A stretch of DNA of 64,000 nt from GCA-2730975 sp937893275 (GTDB lineage Bacteria > Verrucomicrobiota > Verrucomicrobiia > Opitutales > Seribacteraceae). The position numbers and the translations under genes were made by a program. The stretch is taken from contig CAXAHJ010000003.1 in NCBI GenBank assembly GCA_963968595.1, positions 1-64,000 of the forward strand, read 5' to 3'. Position 1 is the stretch's first letter; the number at the start of each line of letters is the position of its first letter. Below are positions 8,541 to 18,794 of this stretch, one piece after another. Under the pieces are notes generated by a model. That model did not search any database, had not been told where the DNA came from, and was given only the letters and a program-made list of their open reading frames with translations.

Positions 8541-9416
8541 ATGGAACTCATAGACGGCAACGGCATAGCTCGGCAAGTCATCGAAGAACTTACCGAGGAA
8601 GTCGCCTCCCTCGACGGTCCTACGCCTTGCGTAACTTTCGTAAGAGTAGGCGAAGACCCGGCTTCCGTTTCATATGTCAACAAGAAGCAGAAAACCGCTG
8701 CCGAGATTGGCGTGGAAAGCCGTCTCAAATTGTTTCCCGAAAGCATTTCGCAAGAAGAACTGATCGTTGAGATCGACCAATTGAACGCCGATCCATCCAA
8801 TCATGGGATCCTAGTACAGGCTCCCCTACCCCGGCACATCGACGAAACCACAATTTTCAATCAAGTGGCCGTGGCGAAAGACGTGGACGGTTTCAACGCG
8901 ACCAACGTCGGCCGCATGTGCCAAGAGGAGGAAGATGCCTTCGTCGCATGCACTCCAGCCGGCATTCTTGAGCTGATTAAGCGTTCGGGTGTGGAAACTG
9001 AGGGAAAACGAGCAGTCGTCCTTGGTCGCAGCCTTATCGTCGGGAAACCGGCTGGTCTGCTTTTGCTCCGCAAGGGCATACCCGGCAACGCCACCGTCAC
9101 CATTTGCCATTCACGTACTCCTGACATTGCATCGATCGCCAGTGAAGCGGACATCCTGGTGGCTGCCATCGGCAAGCCCGAGTTCGTAACTGCAGACATG
9201 GTCAAACCCGGAGCCGCCGTCATCGACGTTGGAATAAATCGCGTGGAGGACTCGTCCAAGAAACGAGGCTACCGCCTAGTCGGCGACGTCGCCTTTGACG
9301 AAGTGGCTCCCCTCGTTTCAAAAATAACGCCTGTTCCCGGCGGGGTCGGTCCCATGACCGTGGCCATGCTCATGCGCAACACGGTGAAGGCATACCGTCT
9401 CGCCGAGAACCTTTGA
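8541..9416 (+). CDS. folD: Bifunctional methylenetetrahydrofolate dehydrogenase / methenyltetrahydrofolate cyclohydrolase
   Basis: FolD interconverts 5,10-methylene-, 5,10-methenyl- and 10-formyl-tetrahydrofolate, supplying one-carbon units for purines and formyl-Met. The 291-residue length is standard. The conserved Tyr45-x3-Lys49 (SYVNKKQKTAAEIG) gives the catalytic lysine. VQAPLPRH and the PGGVGPMTVAMLMRNT ending are the two classical FolD signatures, and the nucleotide-binding loop reads GRSLIVGKPAGLLL (Leu replaces the usual Asn in GRSNIVGKP). The start is the ATG at 8541, giving MELIDGNGIARQ. It is followed 72 bp later by the RDD membrane protein gene on the same strand. Confidence 0.95.
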   Translation: MELIDGNGIARQVIEELTEEVASLDGPTPCVTFVRVGEDPASVSYVNKKQKTAAEIGVESRLKLFPESISQEELIVEIDQLNADPSNHGILVQAPLPRHIDETTIFNQVAVAKDVDGFNATNVGRMCQEEEDAFVACTPAGILELIKRSGVETEGKRAVVLGRSLIVGKPAGLLLLRKGIPGNATVTICHSRTPDIASIASEADILVAAIGKPEFVTADMVKPGAAVIDVGINRVEDSSKKRGYRLVGDVAFDEVAPLVSKITPVPGGVGPMTVAMLMRNTVKAYRLAENL

Positions 9417-9488
9417 GGTGAACCAGAAACTCGATTCAATGGGAAGCCAAAGAGCTTTCGCTTTCATGATGGAACCGGCGGCGAGAAC

Positions 9489-10124
9489 ATGAGGCTAACC
9501 GACCACGAATCCGGACTCGATTCCAGCCAACCAGTTCACTTGCCTCCGAAATGGATTCGGCGAATGGTTGCCTTCGGAATGGATCTGGTGCTTTTCATAG
9601 TGATCCTTCAGCTCGTCGTAATGTTTTTACCGAAGCTTTACGGGGAAAGAGTGGAACAGGAGTTTCAAGACCTCGTTTTTTCGGCCTCCCAGCTAAGCCC
9701 CGAAGATCACTTCGATACCGAAAAGATGGGGCAATTCATAAAAGAATCCGGCGTTTCCGAGGAAACCCTAAGTATGATTGGCTTCATCGTCGTGTGCGCT
9801 TTCACTCTTCCCGTATTTTATTGTTTTTTCGGCGAATTCTTCTTCCGTGGTAAATCCTTAGGGAAAGCCACCTTCGGCTTGCAGGCGGTATCCCGCCGCG
9901 ACGGTTCTCCCCCACGCTTCCCGATTGCCTTGTCTCGATCGCTCATAAAGGGAATGGCGATTCTATGCCTGCTCACGCCTTTCTTTCTTCCGGGCCTGCT
10001 TAATTTTCTCTTCGCTTTTTTTAATCGTGAGCGGAGATGCCTGCACGACTTCCTCACCGGTTCACTCACCGTGCAATCCATTGGGCCTCTCTCTCAAACC
10101 TCCAAGTCCAGTGAAGAGTCTTGA
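9489..10124 (+). CDS. RDD-family integral membrane protein
   Basis: A 211-residue membrane protein with the RDD-family signature RRMVAFGMDLVLF at the first transmembrane segment (about 24-48), a second segment around 97-118 (VVCAFTLPVFYCFFGEFFF), the GKSLGKATFGLQAV loop typical of the family, and a third segment around 156-180 (LCLLTPFFLPGLLNFLFAF). The RRCLHDFLTG motif near the end is the usual RDD closing signature. The role of most RDD proteins is unknown; some are linked to ion or metabolite transport. It lies 32 bp upstream of proC on the same strand and is probably in one transcription unit with proC and hldD. Confidence 0.85.
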   Translation: MRLTDHESGLDSSQPVHLPPKWIRRMVAFGMDLVLFIVILQLVVMFLPKLYGERVEQEFQDLVFSASQLSPEDHFDTEKMGQFIKESGVSEETLSMIGFIVVCAFTLPVFYCFFGEFFFRGKSLGKATFGLQAVSRRDGSPPRFPIALSRSLIKGMAILCLLTPFFLPGLLNFLFAFFNRERRCLHDFLTGSLTVQSIGPLSQTSKSSEES

Positions 10125-10156
10125 ACTCATTAGAACCTACGATAATTTTGATATCC

Positions 10157-10969
10157 ATGAAACCTAAACTAGCATTCGTCGGCGCCGGAAAAATGGTGAC
10201 CGCTATCGTGGAGGGATTGCTGCGCAATGAAATCTTTTCGCCTGAACAGATGGTCTGCACCTCGGCACCCGACGGCACTGCCGAAAAACTGTCCGAAGCC
10301 ACGGGAATTGGCGTAGCGGAAAGTCTTGAAAGCTTGCTCGCCTCAGGTCCGGAACGAGTCCTTCTTGGGTGCAAGCCTTACCAACTGGCGGAATTGGATA
10401 CTGCCACTCTTGATGCCTGCGAAGGATCTCTCGTGCTTTCCATAATGGCCGGCAAAACCTTGGCGAGCCTCCAAGAAAAGTTTTCCAAAGCCCGCAACGT
10501 CGTTCGCTCGATGCCAAACATTCCCGGCCAGATCGGCGCCGGAGTGACTGGTTACCTCTTTGCCTCCACTCCCACTCCGGAAGACGAGGCTGACGTGAAA
10601 CGCATTCTGTCTGCTCTCGGTTGCGCCATGAAGGTCGAGGAAGAGCGACATATCGATTCTATAACCGCCATCAGCGGAAGTGGTCCCGCATACGTGTTCG
10701 AATTCGCCTGCGCCCTGGAAGCTGCTGCCGAAGGCTTAGGTTTCGACAAAGAGCGCGCACGGACCCTCGCCATCGAAACTGTCCTCGGAGCAGGACGACT
10801 CATGGCGCGCAGTGAGCTGGATCCGGAAACCTTGCGCAACAACGTCACCTCACCTAACGGCACCACCCAAGCGGCCCTAGAAAGTTTTGCGACCGAAGAT
10901 TATCGAGGCATGATAAAACGAGCGGCACAAGCCGCCTACGACCGCTCCATAGAGCTTTCTCATGCATGA
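10157..10969 (+). CDS. proC: Pyrroline-5-carboxylate reductase
   Basis: Reduces 1-pyrroline-5-carboxylate to proline with NAD(P)H, the last step of proline synthesis. The product is 270 residues from the ATG at 10157 (MKPKLAFVGAGKM). It has the N-terminal dinucleotide-binding loop GAGKM, the central VRSMPNIPGQIGAGVTGY block and the C-terminal ProC signature running AISGSGPAYVFEFACALEAA and TSPNGTTQAALESF. An in-frame TTG at 10121 would add 12 residues that overlap the RDD gene; the ATG gives the normal family start. The 3' end overlaps the start of hldD by 8 bp, which suggests translational coupling. Confidence 0.95.
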   Translation: MKPKLAFVGAGKMVTAIVEGLLRNEIFSPEQMVCTSAPDGTAEKLSEATGIGVAESLESLLASGPERVLLGCKPYQLAELDTATLDACEGSLVLSIMAGKTLASLQEKFSKARNVVRSMPNIPGQIGAGVTGYLFASTPTPEDEADVKRILSALGCAMKVEEERHIDSITAISGSGPAYVFEFACALEAAAEGLGFDKERARTLAIETVLGAGRLMARSELDPETLRNNVTSPNGTTQAALESFATEDYRGMIKRAAQAAYDRSIELSHA

Positions 10970-11963
10970 CCTCGGTGAAGGGGTGACCCTCATAACTGGA
11001 GGGGCAGGCTTCATCGGAAGCGCAGTCGCATGGGCTCTTAACAATCGCAACCTCAGTAACCTTTGGCTGGCCGACTTCCTTGAAGGCAACCCGGCCAAGC
11101 AGCGAAACCTAGATGCTCTGAGCCATCAACGATACTTGGACGCAGGCGAATTGCGTCAGCTCGTCCGTACCAATTCCAAGGAGTTGAGCGAGGTGAATAC
11201 AGTCATTCACCTGGGTGCTTGCTCGAGTACAACCGAAACCGACGAAAACTACCTCCACGACAACAATTTCCTATACACCCTAGAACTTTGCGAATGGGCC
11301 TTGGCCAAAGGCGCGCGCTTTGTCTATGCCTCCTCCGCCGCAACCTACGGGGACGGTTCCGCGGGCATGGACGATAACACCAATGAGCTCGAGCAATACA
11401 AGCCACTCAACCTCTACGGTTGGTCCAAGCACAAGTTTGACCTCCATGCCCGCGACGAGGGCCTTCTTTCTCGTATCGTGGGACTCAAGTACTTCAATGT
11501 CTACGGACCGAACGAGGAGCACAAGGGTGACATGCGCTCCGTGGTTAGCAAAGCCTTTGCTCAGATTCAAGAAAACGGCGGCATGACTCTCTTTCGTAGC
11601 CATATTCCCGAATATCGGGACGGAGAGCAGCAACGCGATTTTCTCTATGTCAAGGACGCGGTGCGGATGACGTTGCATCTGGCTGAAAACGACGAGTTCG
11701 GGGGACTCTACAACCTAGGTTGCGGGAAAGCCAGAACATGGCTCGACCTCGCCCATGCCATCTTCTCGGCTCTCGACAAGGATCCGGATATAACCTTCGT
11801 CGACATGCCCGAATCCATTCGGGACAAGTACCAGTATCATACGGAAGCGGATATCTCGAAAATTCGTCAAACGGGATATTCGAAAAACTTGTTCGACCTG
11901 GAAGAAGCGGTCGCCGACTATGTCCGAAGCTACTTGGTTCCGAACAGGCGCTTGGGTGAGTAG
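10962..11963 (+). CDS. hldD: ADP-L-glycero-D-manno-heptose 6-epimerase
   Basis: Epimerises ADP-D-glycero- to ADP-L-glycero-D-manno-heptose, the activated sugar of the lipopolysaccharide inner core. The 333-residue extended short-chain dehydrogenase has the NADP-binding TGGAGFIG at 13-19, LGACSSTTETD near 85-95, and the catalytic Tyr152/Lys156 pair in LYGWSKHKFD. The FNVYGPNEEHKGDMRSVVSK and RDFLYVKDAV stretches are specific to the HldD/RfaD group rather than to GalE-type epimerases. It overlaps proC by 8 bp. Its 3' end stops 9 bp short of the convergent giant gene. Together with lpxI it supports a heptose-containing lipopolysaccharide. Confidence 0.92.
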   Translation: MHDLGEGVTLITGGAGFIGSAVAWALNNRNLSNLWLADFLEGNPAKQRNLDALSHQRYLDAGELRQLVRTNSKELSEVNTVIHLGACSSTTETDENYLHDNNFLYTLELCEWALAKGARFVYASSAATYGDGSAGMDDNTNELEQYKPLNLYGWSKHKFDLHARDEGLLSRIVGLKYFNVYGPNEEHKGDMRSVVSKAFAQIQENGGMTLFRSHIPEYRDGEQQRDFLYVKDAVRMTLHLAENDEFGGLYNLGCGKARTWLDLAHAIFSALDKDPDITFVDMPESIRDKYQYHTEADISKIRQTGYSKNLFDLEEAVADYVRSYLVPNRRLGE

Positions 11964-11972
11964 ACCTCGGAG

Positions 11973-14900
11973 TTAGGATCGCTCCCGAAACCGCAAGGCG
12001 GCAACCAACGCGGCAGTGGTCAAAAACAAGACGACCAAGAGAAGAACGGGGCCCCCAAAGGAAGCGCTTTGAGCCTTCCTGGAAGCTTGCAAACGAAGGC
12101 GAAGATCGGCGAAGGTCTCGACCCGTAAGGGACGCTCGAACAAGTAGACTTTTCCGCGTTCGGGTAGGTTCGGACGGATGGCGGCGGGCGCCGCCAGAGC
12201 AGCGTCTTGATGATCGACTATGGCGGCAGCTATGGTTCGCAAGGCTTGCCGGTTTTCCTCGGTGGCGGCGGAGAGCAAGGAACGAGCCTCGTCGTCGGTG
12301 AAAACCGGGTTATCGCCCGAGCCATCCAGTTCAAGTACGACCGGGGACAGGTTTTCATCGTTTTCCTCCAGGTGCTTGGCCCTTCGGTTTGCCAGGCACA
12401 CAAGGGCGTCGTTCAACTTGAGGTTGCGAAGCTGTACGCGAGCATCCTCGTTGAAACTCTTGTCGGAACGCGACAAGCGCCATGCCGAACGCAGAGCCTC
12501 GCGAGCTCGAAGACGTCTCCCGCCAGCGATAAGATCGTTGCCTGCCTCAAGCAAAGCTTCGGCTCGTTTCTCGCCCATCTCACGGAGATGTGATTCACCC
12601 GCAAGGTAAGCGTCGAGATCAAAGGCGAATGCATCACCGAGAGTGGCGTTGCCTTCACGCAGTTCGAGCGTGCCGTCCACGAACTCCTCCGTCTCCCAAT
12701 CCTCGGGAAGGCGCAACCTCCAGGTAATGTTCTCCAGTGGCAAGTCGAGACGAGGACCCCGAAGGAGCACGTCCACTTCGTCGAAATTGTCGACGGCAAG
12801 CTTTAGGGCGTAAAGGAAACGTACCTCGGTGGGACCATCTCGGAGTACGTTCTCCTCAAGTGGCACGAGAATTCTTTCATTCTCCCGACGGACCGACACG
12901 GCTTGCCCGTTCACAAAGGCGGACCAGAAACGGGCACCCGTAGGGAGAAGAACCGTAAGTCGTTCCTTGCTTCCTGCATCCAGACGCACAGTGGCTTCGG
13001 TCAGCAAAAGTCCCGACTCGGAAAAAGTCGATGCCAGTTCGAAGGAGCGGACACGGGCGGGCAAAGTTTCATCGGCGGGGTGTCCCGTGATGACGATAGG
13101 CAATTCGTATTCAGGACGTAGAGCACGGAAGGCAAGGTTTGCATCGGCGGCGCCCGCCTTGCGTCGCAAATCCTCAGGAATGGACAGCCATTCGATCGGA
13201 CGTAACACGGCAGGAATCGAGGACGCAATCGTCTCGACCTGCAAACGTCCACCGGCTCGCAGCGAAAGAAAGGCGCGAAGAGAATGAACCTCGGGCAGAT
13301 CAAGTCCTAACACAGTCGCCCTCGATCGTCGCAACCCAGTGGCGTCTTCGACACCCTCGGGTACGGGCAAGTGATAACTGACGTCGAGTTCGTAGGGACC
13401 GATAATGCGTTTTCTGAGGCGTACCTCGCGCATATTGGGAACCGTCCCATTTCCATCAGCAGCGGGCACCTTCACGACATCTTCGACATGCTCGCCCCGA
13501 ATGCGTTCGCCAGTGGCTCCTTCGGGAAGGCGAATGCCAAGGGAGCGTACGCCCGCGTTTTCGATCAGATATGAAATGCGGGCACGGGTCTCGAGCAATC
13601 CCTTGCGGGCGGTCACGTCTTGCAAAAGGGTCGCGCTCACCCATGAATCCACTTTCACTAAATCTAGGGAGAGAAAATGATCGGCACGAAGAAAGCGAAA
13701 GGTCGACACACCCTTTTCGGTGATGCCGAATTTCTTGGGATCCACCGAGCTCAACCCCCGTCGTTCAGCCACTTCCACGCGGAGACCACGTTCGGGATAT
13801 ACAAGGAGAACTCCCGCGTGCTTGGCGGCTTCTCGAAGAATGAGACGAGGGACAGGCCAATTCTCACCGAATTGAGTGCTTGAACCAACCAAGACGACCT
13901 TTAAGTCGTGACGTCCCATTAGTTTCTCTCGAAGATGAAGGGTAACCAGTCGCGTACCGTTGGCGTCCTTCGTTTCATCCCAATGCGAAAGAGCTTCTCC
14001 GGAAAGAGTCTCGACCTCCAAGTCCTCGGGCAGGGGAAAGCTAAGCTGAAAGATGCCTGCCCTAGTCACGGACACTTGCAAATCCACGGCCAACAAAGTG
14101 CGATCTTCACTAAGCGAAAGGGTTTCTCTGGAAGTTACACGGACATCAGGTTCAACCGCCACGATGCCTAGACGCAACTTGGCCGAGGGCTCAGCATAAC
14201 GGTAAGCTCTGCGCGGAGAAGGATGACCCGAAACATCGACGCAACCCGCAAGGCGACTGAACGGGAAGTCTTCGAGATTCACATTGGCCATTCCTTCGAC
14301 GAAGGAAGTATCCACTTGAGCCTCGTTTCCGGTAGCTACCGCAACCATGCCGACCTGCCCTGCAGCGCCCTTCAGGGAGAGCGGTCCCACCTCGCGTTCG
14401 TAGGGGAAAGGAGTAGCCGAAAGCTGAGAGCGGATAAGAAGATCGAAAGGTTCAGACATGGGAGGATCAAAACGGACGCGCAGCAGAGAAGCGTCGGGAT
14501 CGAAACGCCAACTCTCGAGCCTCTCGATAGGCTTGACGTCGGTTATGGTGAGATTCGGAGGCGTGACGAATTCCAGTTCGGCCGCCCTACCCCGAGCGGG
14601 ACGAATACGGGCTTCATGCACACCCTCGACTATACCCGCCGCAGGAAGAAAAAGATGGGCGAATTCGGCGTAAAGCAAGGCTTCCTCGCTCCGAAGGTCG
14701 CGCGAGCGAGGTTTCCAGCGGAGAATGGGCGAGTCACTCGGGGCAAGATGAAGACGAGCCGAGGTGGCATTGGCCTCTGATCGGTCGACGATCACGGTCA
14801 CGGCTTGCGAAGACTCCACCAACAAGTCGGCCCGGTCCAAACGCAAGTCGACAGTATTGATGAATCCCGCAAGCTTGGGCAAGGGGAGCGTGGCGAAACC

Positions 14901-17900
14901 ATCTTGTCGTGCAACTACAGATTCAAACGAATAAGTAATACGATAACCTTTTTGGGGAATCGAGGCGGAAGAATTGGATTTCCGTGAAAGTGAAAATTTT
15001 GAATTGCGACCAAACAAACTAAACCTTCCCCAACCGCTTCTAGATGATAAGGATTTCTTCGGGGAGAGGACATAACTTACCCGACCATCGTCGGCCAACC
15101 GCTGAACTAATTTTGGGCCATCGGGAACCACTTGGACCGAGGTGAGCACAGCGGGCCCATCCAGCAGAATCAGCGATTCGGCCGCTTTGGGTATCCATTC
15201 GACGACGCTTTTGACCAAAGCTCGGTCTTTTTCCACTGTAATGGAATAAACGACCGATTGAGTGGAAACCGGGACTCGCGGGAGCGGGGCTTCTTTTCCT
15301 TTGGGAGTATCGATTTTCGAAGTTGGTGCGGAGATGTCAGCCGTTTTCGGAAGTGCTCCTGCTTCGTTTGAAGTGAAAAAGAAAAAAACAAAAGCTAGAC
15401 AGGCCGTTACAGCACTCCCGGCACCTCTTCCTTCCTTCTTTTCTTCAGGTGCCGAGGGAATTCTTGGCAAAGCCAAATATAGCATGACTGGCGGAAGAAT
15501 TCCGTGGAATATGAGACAAATACCCAGAACCGAGCAAAACCAACCGACGGGAACAGGCGAGACAAGGCATGACCAGAAAAAACCAGTCCAAACAAGCGAG
15601 GTCTTTAAGGCGAACCATCTGACACTATCACCACGCAGCTTGAACATTAGCATCCACCCCGCAAGGAGCAGGGCCCCGAAAGCCGGGAACCACGCGGCAG
15701 CTGAGATTCCATCCCCCGAATCTTCCAGTGAAATGTTTTCGATGGAGAAGCTGGGAAAAGCTCCCGCTTCGTGAGGCGGAAGAACAAAAGTAAGACCGGG
15801 ATCGGAAATTAGTTTCGGATCGTGATCGAAGCCAACACCCGAGACTTGGAGCAAAAGAAGCAAACCCAACGAAAAGGAGAAAAAAGAAAATATGCCAAGC
15901 CAAACGGTTCGCGGTTCACCTCGTTTGCATTCTGTATCTCGAGCTCTCCGAACTGACCAGCTGCCGACCACTACGCAGAGCGGGGCAAGAACGATGCAAA
16001 GCAGAGGCTTCATTCCGAATTCTCCCAGCAAAAGGGCAGACAACCACGCAAAACCGTCGTGAGCAAGTCGAGCTTCCTCTTCTTCGGCAAAGCCCGACAA
16101 ATCGACAAGAGTCCTCCCGCGTTCAGGTTCCACTCGCCACTTCGCCAACAACGAGGAAGCCGATTTGACCGCGGGCGCCCGCAAAAGAAAACTTTCGGCA
16201 TCTTCGGTCTTCTCCGCCAACTTGAGCTCGACGGTTGCAATTTGGTTCGGGTCGGAAGATTGAGGCAACGGCACTAGGGTCTCGGTGCCCTTGGCGACGG
16301 GAGTAACCTTGCGATCATTCACTCGAACCGACCACAGATCGGCACCCTCGGGAAGCTCTACTCGAAAGTGGGCCATACCCTTGCTCTTAACTAGATAACG
16401 AGCATCCGTCACGATCTCTCCCTTGGCCGAAACCCGCGAGAGCAAAGTGGTATAGTCCGCCACTTGGCGCACGGATTCCGCATGATCGAAAGGACGCAGC
16501 ATCAAGTTGACATCTAAGGGACGACCCGAGTAACGAAAGGCGGAAACAAGGGGAGCATCATAAAGCAGGCGAAAGTCGGCAGGCACCTCGGCAGGTTCCA
16601 GCTCCAGGAGATGAGGAGATAGAATTTCTCCCGCCCCACCCTTTTCCCTAGAATAGTGATGACTGGCGGCTATGACGTAACCGTGCTCGACCTTAGCCCC
16701 CACCGGGCGAGCTCCCACGAGGGAAAGCAGACCACCGGAAGGCTCGAAGCGAAGATCGTATGTCACGAGCAGGGTGAAGGCTCCGGACTGCGGAGAATGC
16801 AAACGGCATCTATGGCCAGCGGGAGTCTTTTCCCAGGAACGAACGTCCTTGCCTATAAACTCTACGTTCGCGTAACCAGACGGAGTGGCGATTTCCAGCT
16901 CGGTGACGGGTGCACCGGTTATAAAATAATGAAAAACAGAGCTCCCATAGGCTACGCCCTCGCCTATGGAGAAAACTTGAAGGGCATCAACCCGAAGAGA
17001 ACGCTCGATTCGCTCGTGAGTCAGTTCCAGATTCCAGTCCTCACCCTTGATTCGGAAGGCAAGCTGAAGGTCCTCCTCCTTTTTCGGGAAGAATGCTGTA
17101 GCCATTTCAACTAAACCTCCGAAGTCCGCCACTTTCACGCGAACTCCGGGAGATACGCTGACGCCGACCTGCCCGCGAAGAGACTTCACCTTTTCCGGAA
17201 CGATACGAGGAGGAGACCATGGGCCATGAGCAACACCTGCATTGCTTTCCAGTTCCAATGCCGCCACCGCTCGACCTAACACGGGTTTCGAGAAAACCAG
17301 ACGCAACCGAGCGTTTTTATCGTCAACAGGCGTAATAAAATAGTCGGCAAGGTCGGTGGCTTGCAATCCGGCAGGAGAAAACCCCGCAGGAATCAATAAT
17401 GAAAATTCCCGTAGCGGAGCCTCTCGGACGTCCAGTTCCAGTTCGGCCCGGATGGAAAGGTCGCTTTCACCCAGATAGTAGAGGAGCAACTGCGAAACAC
17501 CGACCTCGGGCAATACGTCGTCTGCCATAGCCCGCAGGACAAAATTCTCACCCGAATGGCGAAAGGCAAAAGAACGCTCACCCACGGGTCGAGAATCACT
17601 CAGTTCACCCGCTTGAGGAAACAGCTCGGGAGAGACTCGGGAAAGACCAGTGGTTTCAAGTATTTCGAGATGAACAGCTCCATCGTTGCCAAGGCGCAGG
17701 TAACCATTGTGCCGGATGGCTCGGGAGGGTAAGATGCGAAGCGGTTCCACCTCCAGAGGAAAGGAACCGAGGGCTTGACGAGCGTTGACCCGCAATAGGT
17801 ACTCCCCGTGCTGAGGTTGACTGAAGCGAACCACGAGACGACGGTCAACGCCATCCGGGGTTGCCTCTACTTGCCAGGAAAGAAGGTCTTTCCCGGCGAC

Positions 17901-18596
17901 CCGTACAACTTCTCCCTCACCCAGTAGTAGAAATTCAAGACTATCAAGATCACCCTGAAGCACTTCCGCTCTGAGCAAGTGACTTTGGCGGAGAAGTCCG
18001 GGACTTACGGACAATTCCGCTATGCTGGAAGAGGCATAGAACAATTTGCCCGAAAACTCTTCGGAAGCAACTTTCCACCGCATCGAAAGTTTGGGATTTG
18101 CCGACAGGACACAGGAATACGAACCTTGACTCAAGGTCGGGCGGGTAGCAAAAGACACCTCCAGTTTCACTTCCTCGGGCAAGCCCAAGACGTTCAGGCG
18201 ACGCAAAGGCGTGGAAGCTAGCCATAGTTCAACACTTCTCAAGTCATCGTCCTCTTCCACTTTGGCCCGAAATTCGAGCTCCACTGGGTACTTGCCCGCT
18301 TTTTCGAAAATGAGAACGTAGTCTTCGTCGCTCCGCTCGATTCGGTAGGATCGCTCTTCCTGAAGTTCAACCAATGCGATTTTACCTTTGCAGAGCAGAA
18401 TGCTCGCTCCCCCCTTAGGTTTCACTTCCGCCATTGCGGTGAGGCGAAAACTCATACCTGCCTCGTCAGCCTGGCCCGAAAGAACGAAATCATGCAGTTT
18501 TACGTCCTTGATATTGTCTCCTAATAACGCATGAGAAAGCATTATTACGCATAATAAAGAATATATCCCAAAAAAAGCTGATCGCATTACATTCAT
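11973..18596 (-). CDS. Giant (2207-residue) membrane/periplasmic protein of unknown function
   Basis: I do not recognise a named family. The order along the protein is: signal peptide (1-25, IYSLLCVIMLSHALLG); a beta-rich ectodomain to about 855; a hydrophobic cluster with several transmembrane segments (about 860-880, 898-918, 966-988 and two or more in 993-1040); a second signal-like hydrophobic stretch at about 1062-1080 (VTACLAFVFFFFTSNEAGAL); a second large beta-rich ectodomain from about 1085 to 2175; and a C-terminal transmembrane segment (VLLLVVLFLTTAALVAAL) with a short basic tail. It therefore reads like two exported, membrane-anchored proteins joined end to end. Both ectodomains show alternating hydrophobic/charged strands suggesting repeated beta-sandwich modules. 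The gene lies 198 bp downstream of the VWA/anti-sigma gene, same strand, and is probably functionally tied to that ECF sigma locus. Confidence 0.75.
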   Translation of the reverse strand: MNVMRSAFFGIYSLLCVIMLSHALLGDNIKDVKLHDFVLSGQADEAGMSFRLTAMAEVKPKGGASILLCKGKIALVELQEERSYRIERSDEDYVLIFEKAGKYPVELEFRAKVEEDDDLRSVELWLASTPLRRLNVLGLPEEVKLEVSFATRPTLSQGSYSCVLSANPKLSMRWKVASEEFSGKLFYASSSIAELSVSPGLLRQSHLLRAEVLQGDLDSLEFLLLGEGEVVRVAGKDLLSWQVEATPDGVDRRLVVRFSQPQHGEYLLRVNARQALGSFPLEVEPLRILPSRAIRHNGYLRLGNDGAVHLEILETTGLSRVSPELFPQAGELSDSRPVGERSFAFRHSGENFVLRAMADDVLPEVGVSQLLLYYLGESDLSIRAELELDVREAPLREFSLLIPAGFSPAGLQATDLADYFITPVDDKNARLRLVFSKPVLGRAVAALELESNAGVAHGPWSPPRIVPEKVKSLRGQVGVSVSPGVRVKVADFGGLVEMATAFFPKKEEDLQLAFRIKGEDWNLELTHERIERSLRVDALQVFSIGEGVAYGSSVFHYFITGAPVTELEIATPSGYANVEFIGKDVRSWEKTPAGHRCRLHSPQSGAFTLLVTYDLRFEPSGGLLSLVGARPVGAKVEHGYVIAASHHYSREKGGAGEILSPHLLELEPAEVPADFRLLYDAPLVSAFRYSGRPLDVNLMLRPFDHAESVRQVADYTTLLSRVSAKGEIVTDARYLVKSKGMAHFRVELPEGADLWSVRVNDRKVTPVAKGTETLVPLPQSSDPNQIATVELKLAEKTEDAESFLLRAPAVKSASSLLAKWRVEPERGRTLVDLSGFAEEEEARLAHDGFAWLSALLLGEFGMKPLLCIVLAPLCVVVGSWSVRRARDTECKRGEPRTVWLGIFSFFSFSLGLLLLLQVSGVGFDHDPKLISDPGLTFVLPPHEAGAFPSFSIENISLEDSGDGISAAAWFPAFGALLLAGWMLMFKLRGDSVRWFALKTSLVWTGFFWSCLVSPVPVGWFCSVLGICLIFHGILPPVMLYLALPRIPSAPEEKKEGRGAGSAVTACLAFVFFFFTSNEAGALPKTADISAPTSKIDTPKGKEAPLPRVPVSTQSVVYSITVEKDRALVKSVVEWIPKAAESLILLDGPAVLTSVQVVPDGPKLVQRLADDGRVSYVLSPKKSLSSRSGWGRFSLFGRNSKFSLSRKSNSSASIPQKGYRITYSFESVVARQDGFATLPLPKLAGFINTVDLRLDRADLLVESSQAVTVIVDRSEANATSARLHLAPSDSPILRWKPRSRDLRSEEALLYAEFAHLFLPAAGIVEGVHEARIRPARGRAAELEFVTPPNLTITDVKPIERLESWRFDPDASLLRVRFDPPMSEPFDLLIRSQLSATPFPYEREVGPLSLKGAAGQVGMVAVATGNEAQVDTSFVEGMANVNLEDFPFSRLAGCVDVSGHPSPRRAYRYAEPSAKLRLGIVAVEPDVRVTSRETLSLSEDRTLLAVDLQVSVTRAGIFQLSFPLPEDLEVETLSGEALSHWDETKDANGTRLVTLHLREKLMGRHDLKVVLVGSSTQFGENWPVPRLILREAAKHAGVLLVYPERGLRVEVAERRGLSSVDPKKFGITEKGVSTFRFLRADHFLSLDLVKVDSWVSATLLQDVTARKGLLETRARISYLIENAGVRSLGIRLPEGATGERIRGEHVEDVVKVPAADGNGTVPNMREVRLRKRIIGPYELDVSYHLPVPEGVEDATGLRRSRATVLGLDLPEVHSLRAFLSLRAGGRLQVETIASSIPAVLRPIEWLSIPEDLRRKAGAADANLAFRALRPEYELPIVITGHPADETLPARVRSFELASTFSESGLLLTEATVRLDAGSKERLTVLLPTGARFWSAFVNGQAVSVRRENERILVPLEENVLRDGPTEVRFLYALKLAVDNFDEVDVLLRGPRLDLPLENITWRLRLPEDWETEEFVDGTLELREGNATLGDAFAFDLDAYLAGESHLREMGEKRAEALLEAGNDLIAGGRRLRAREALRSAWRLSRSDKSFNEDARVQLRNLKLNDALVCLANRRAKHLEENDENLSPVVLELDGSGDNPVFTDDEARSLLSAATEENRQALRTIAAAIVDHQDAALAAPAAIRPNLPERGKVYLFERPLRVETFADLRLRLQASRKAQSASFGGPVLLLVVLFLTTAALVAALRFRERS

Positions 18597-18794
18597 GATT
18601 CGTTGCCTGTTAACTGTTAATTGCCGCCCGAATGGACCGCTTTAATTTGTGGTGATTTTCTCTTCGTGAAGCAGAACAAGGAAAGGGAGGGAACGAAGAG
18701 TCAACACCGACAAGCTCGTTCTTGCCAAAGCCTTTGTTATTCAATTCCATGTCTTAAGCTTCTTAAACTTCGATCGGGAAAGCGAAGGGCATCT

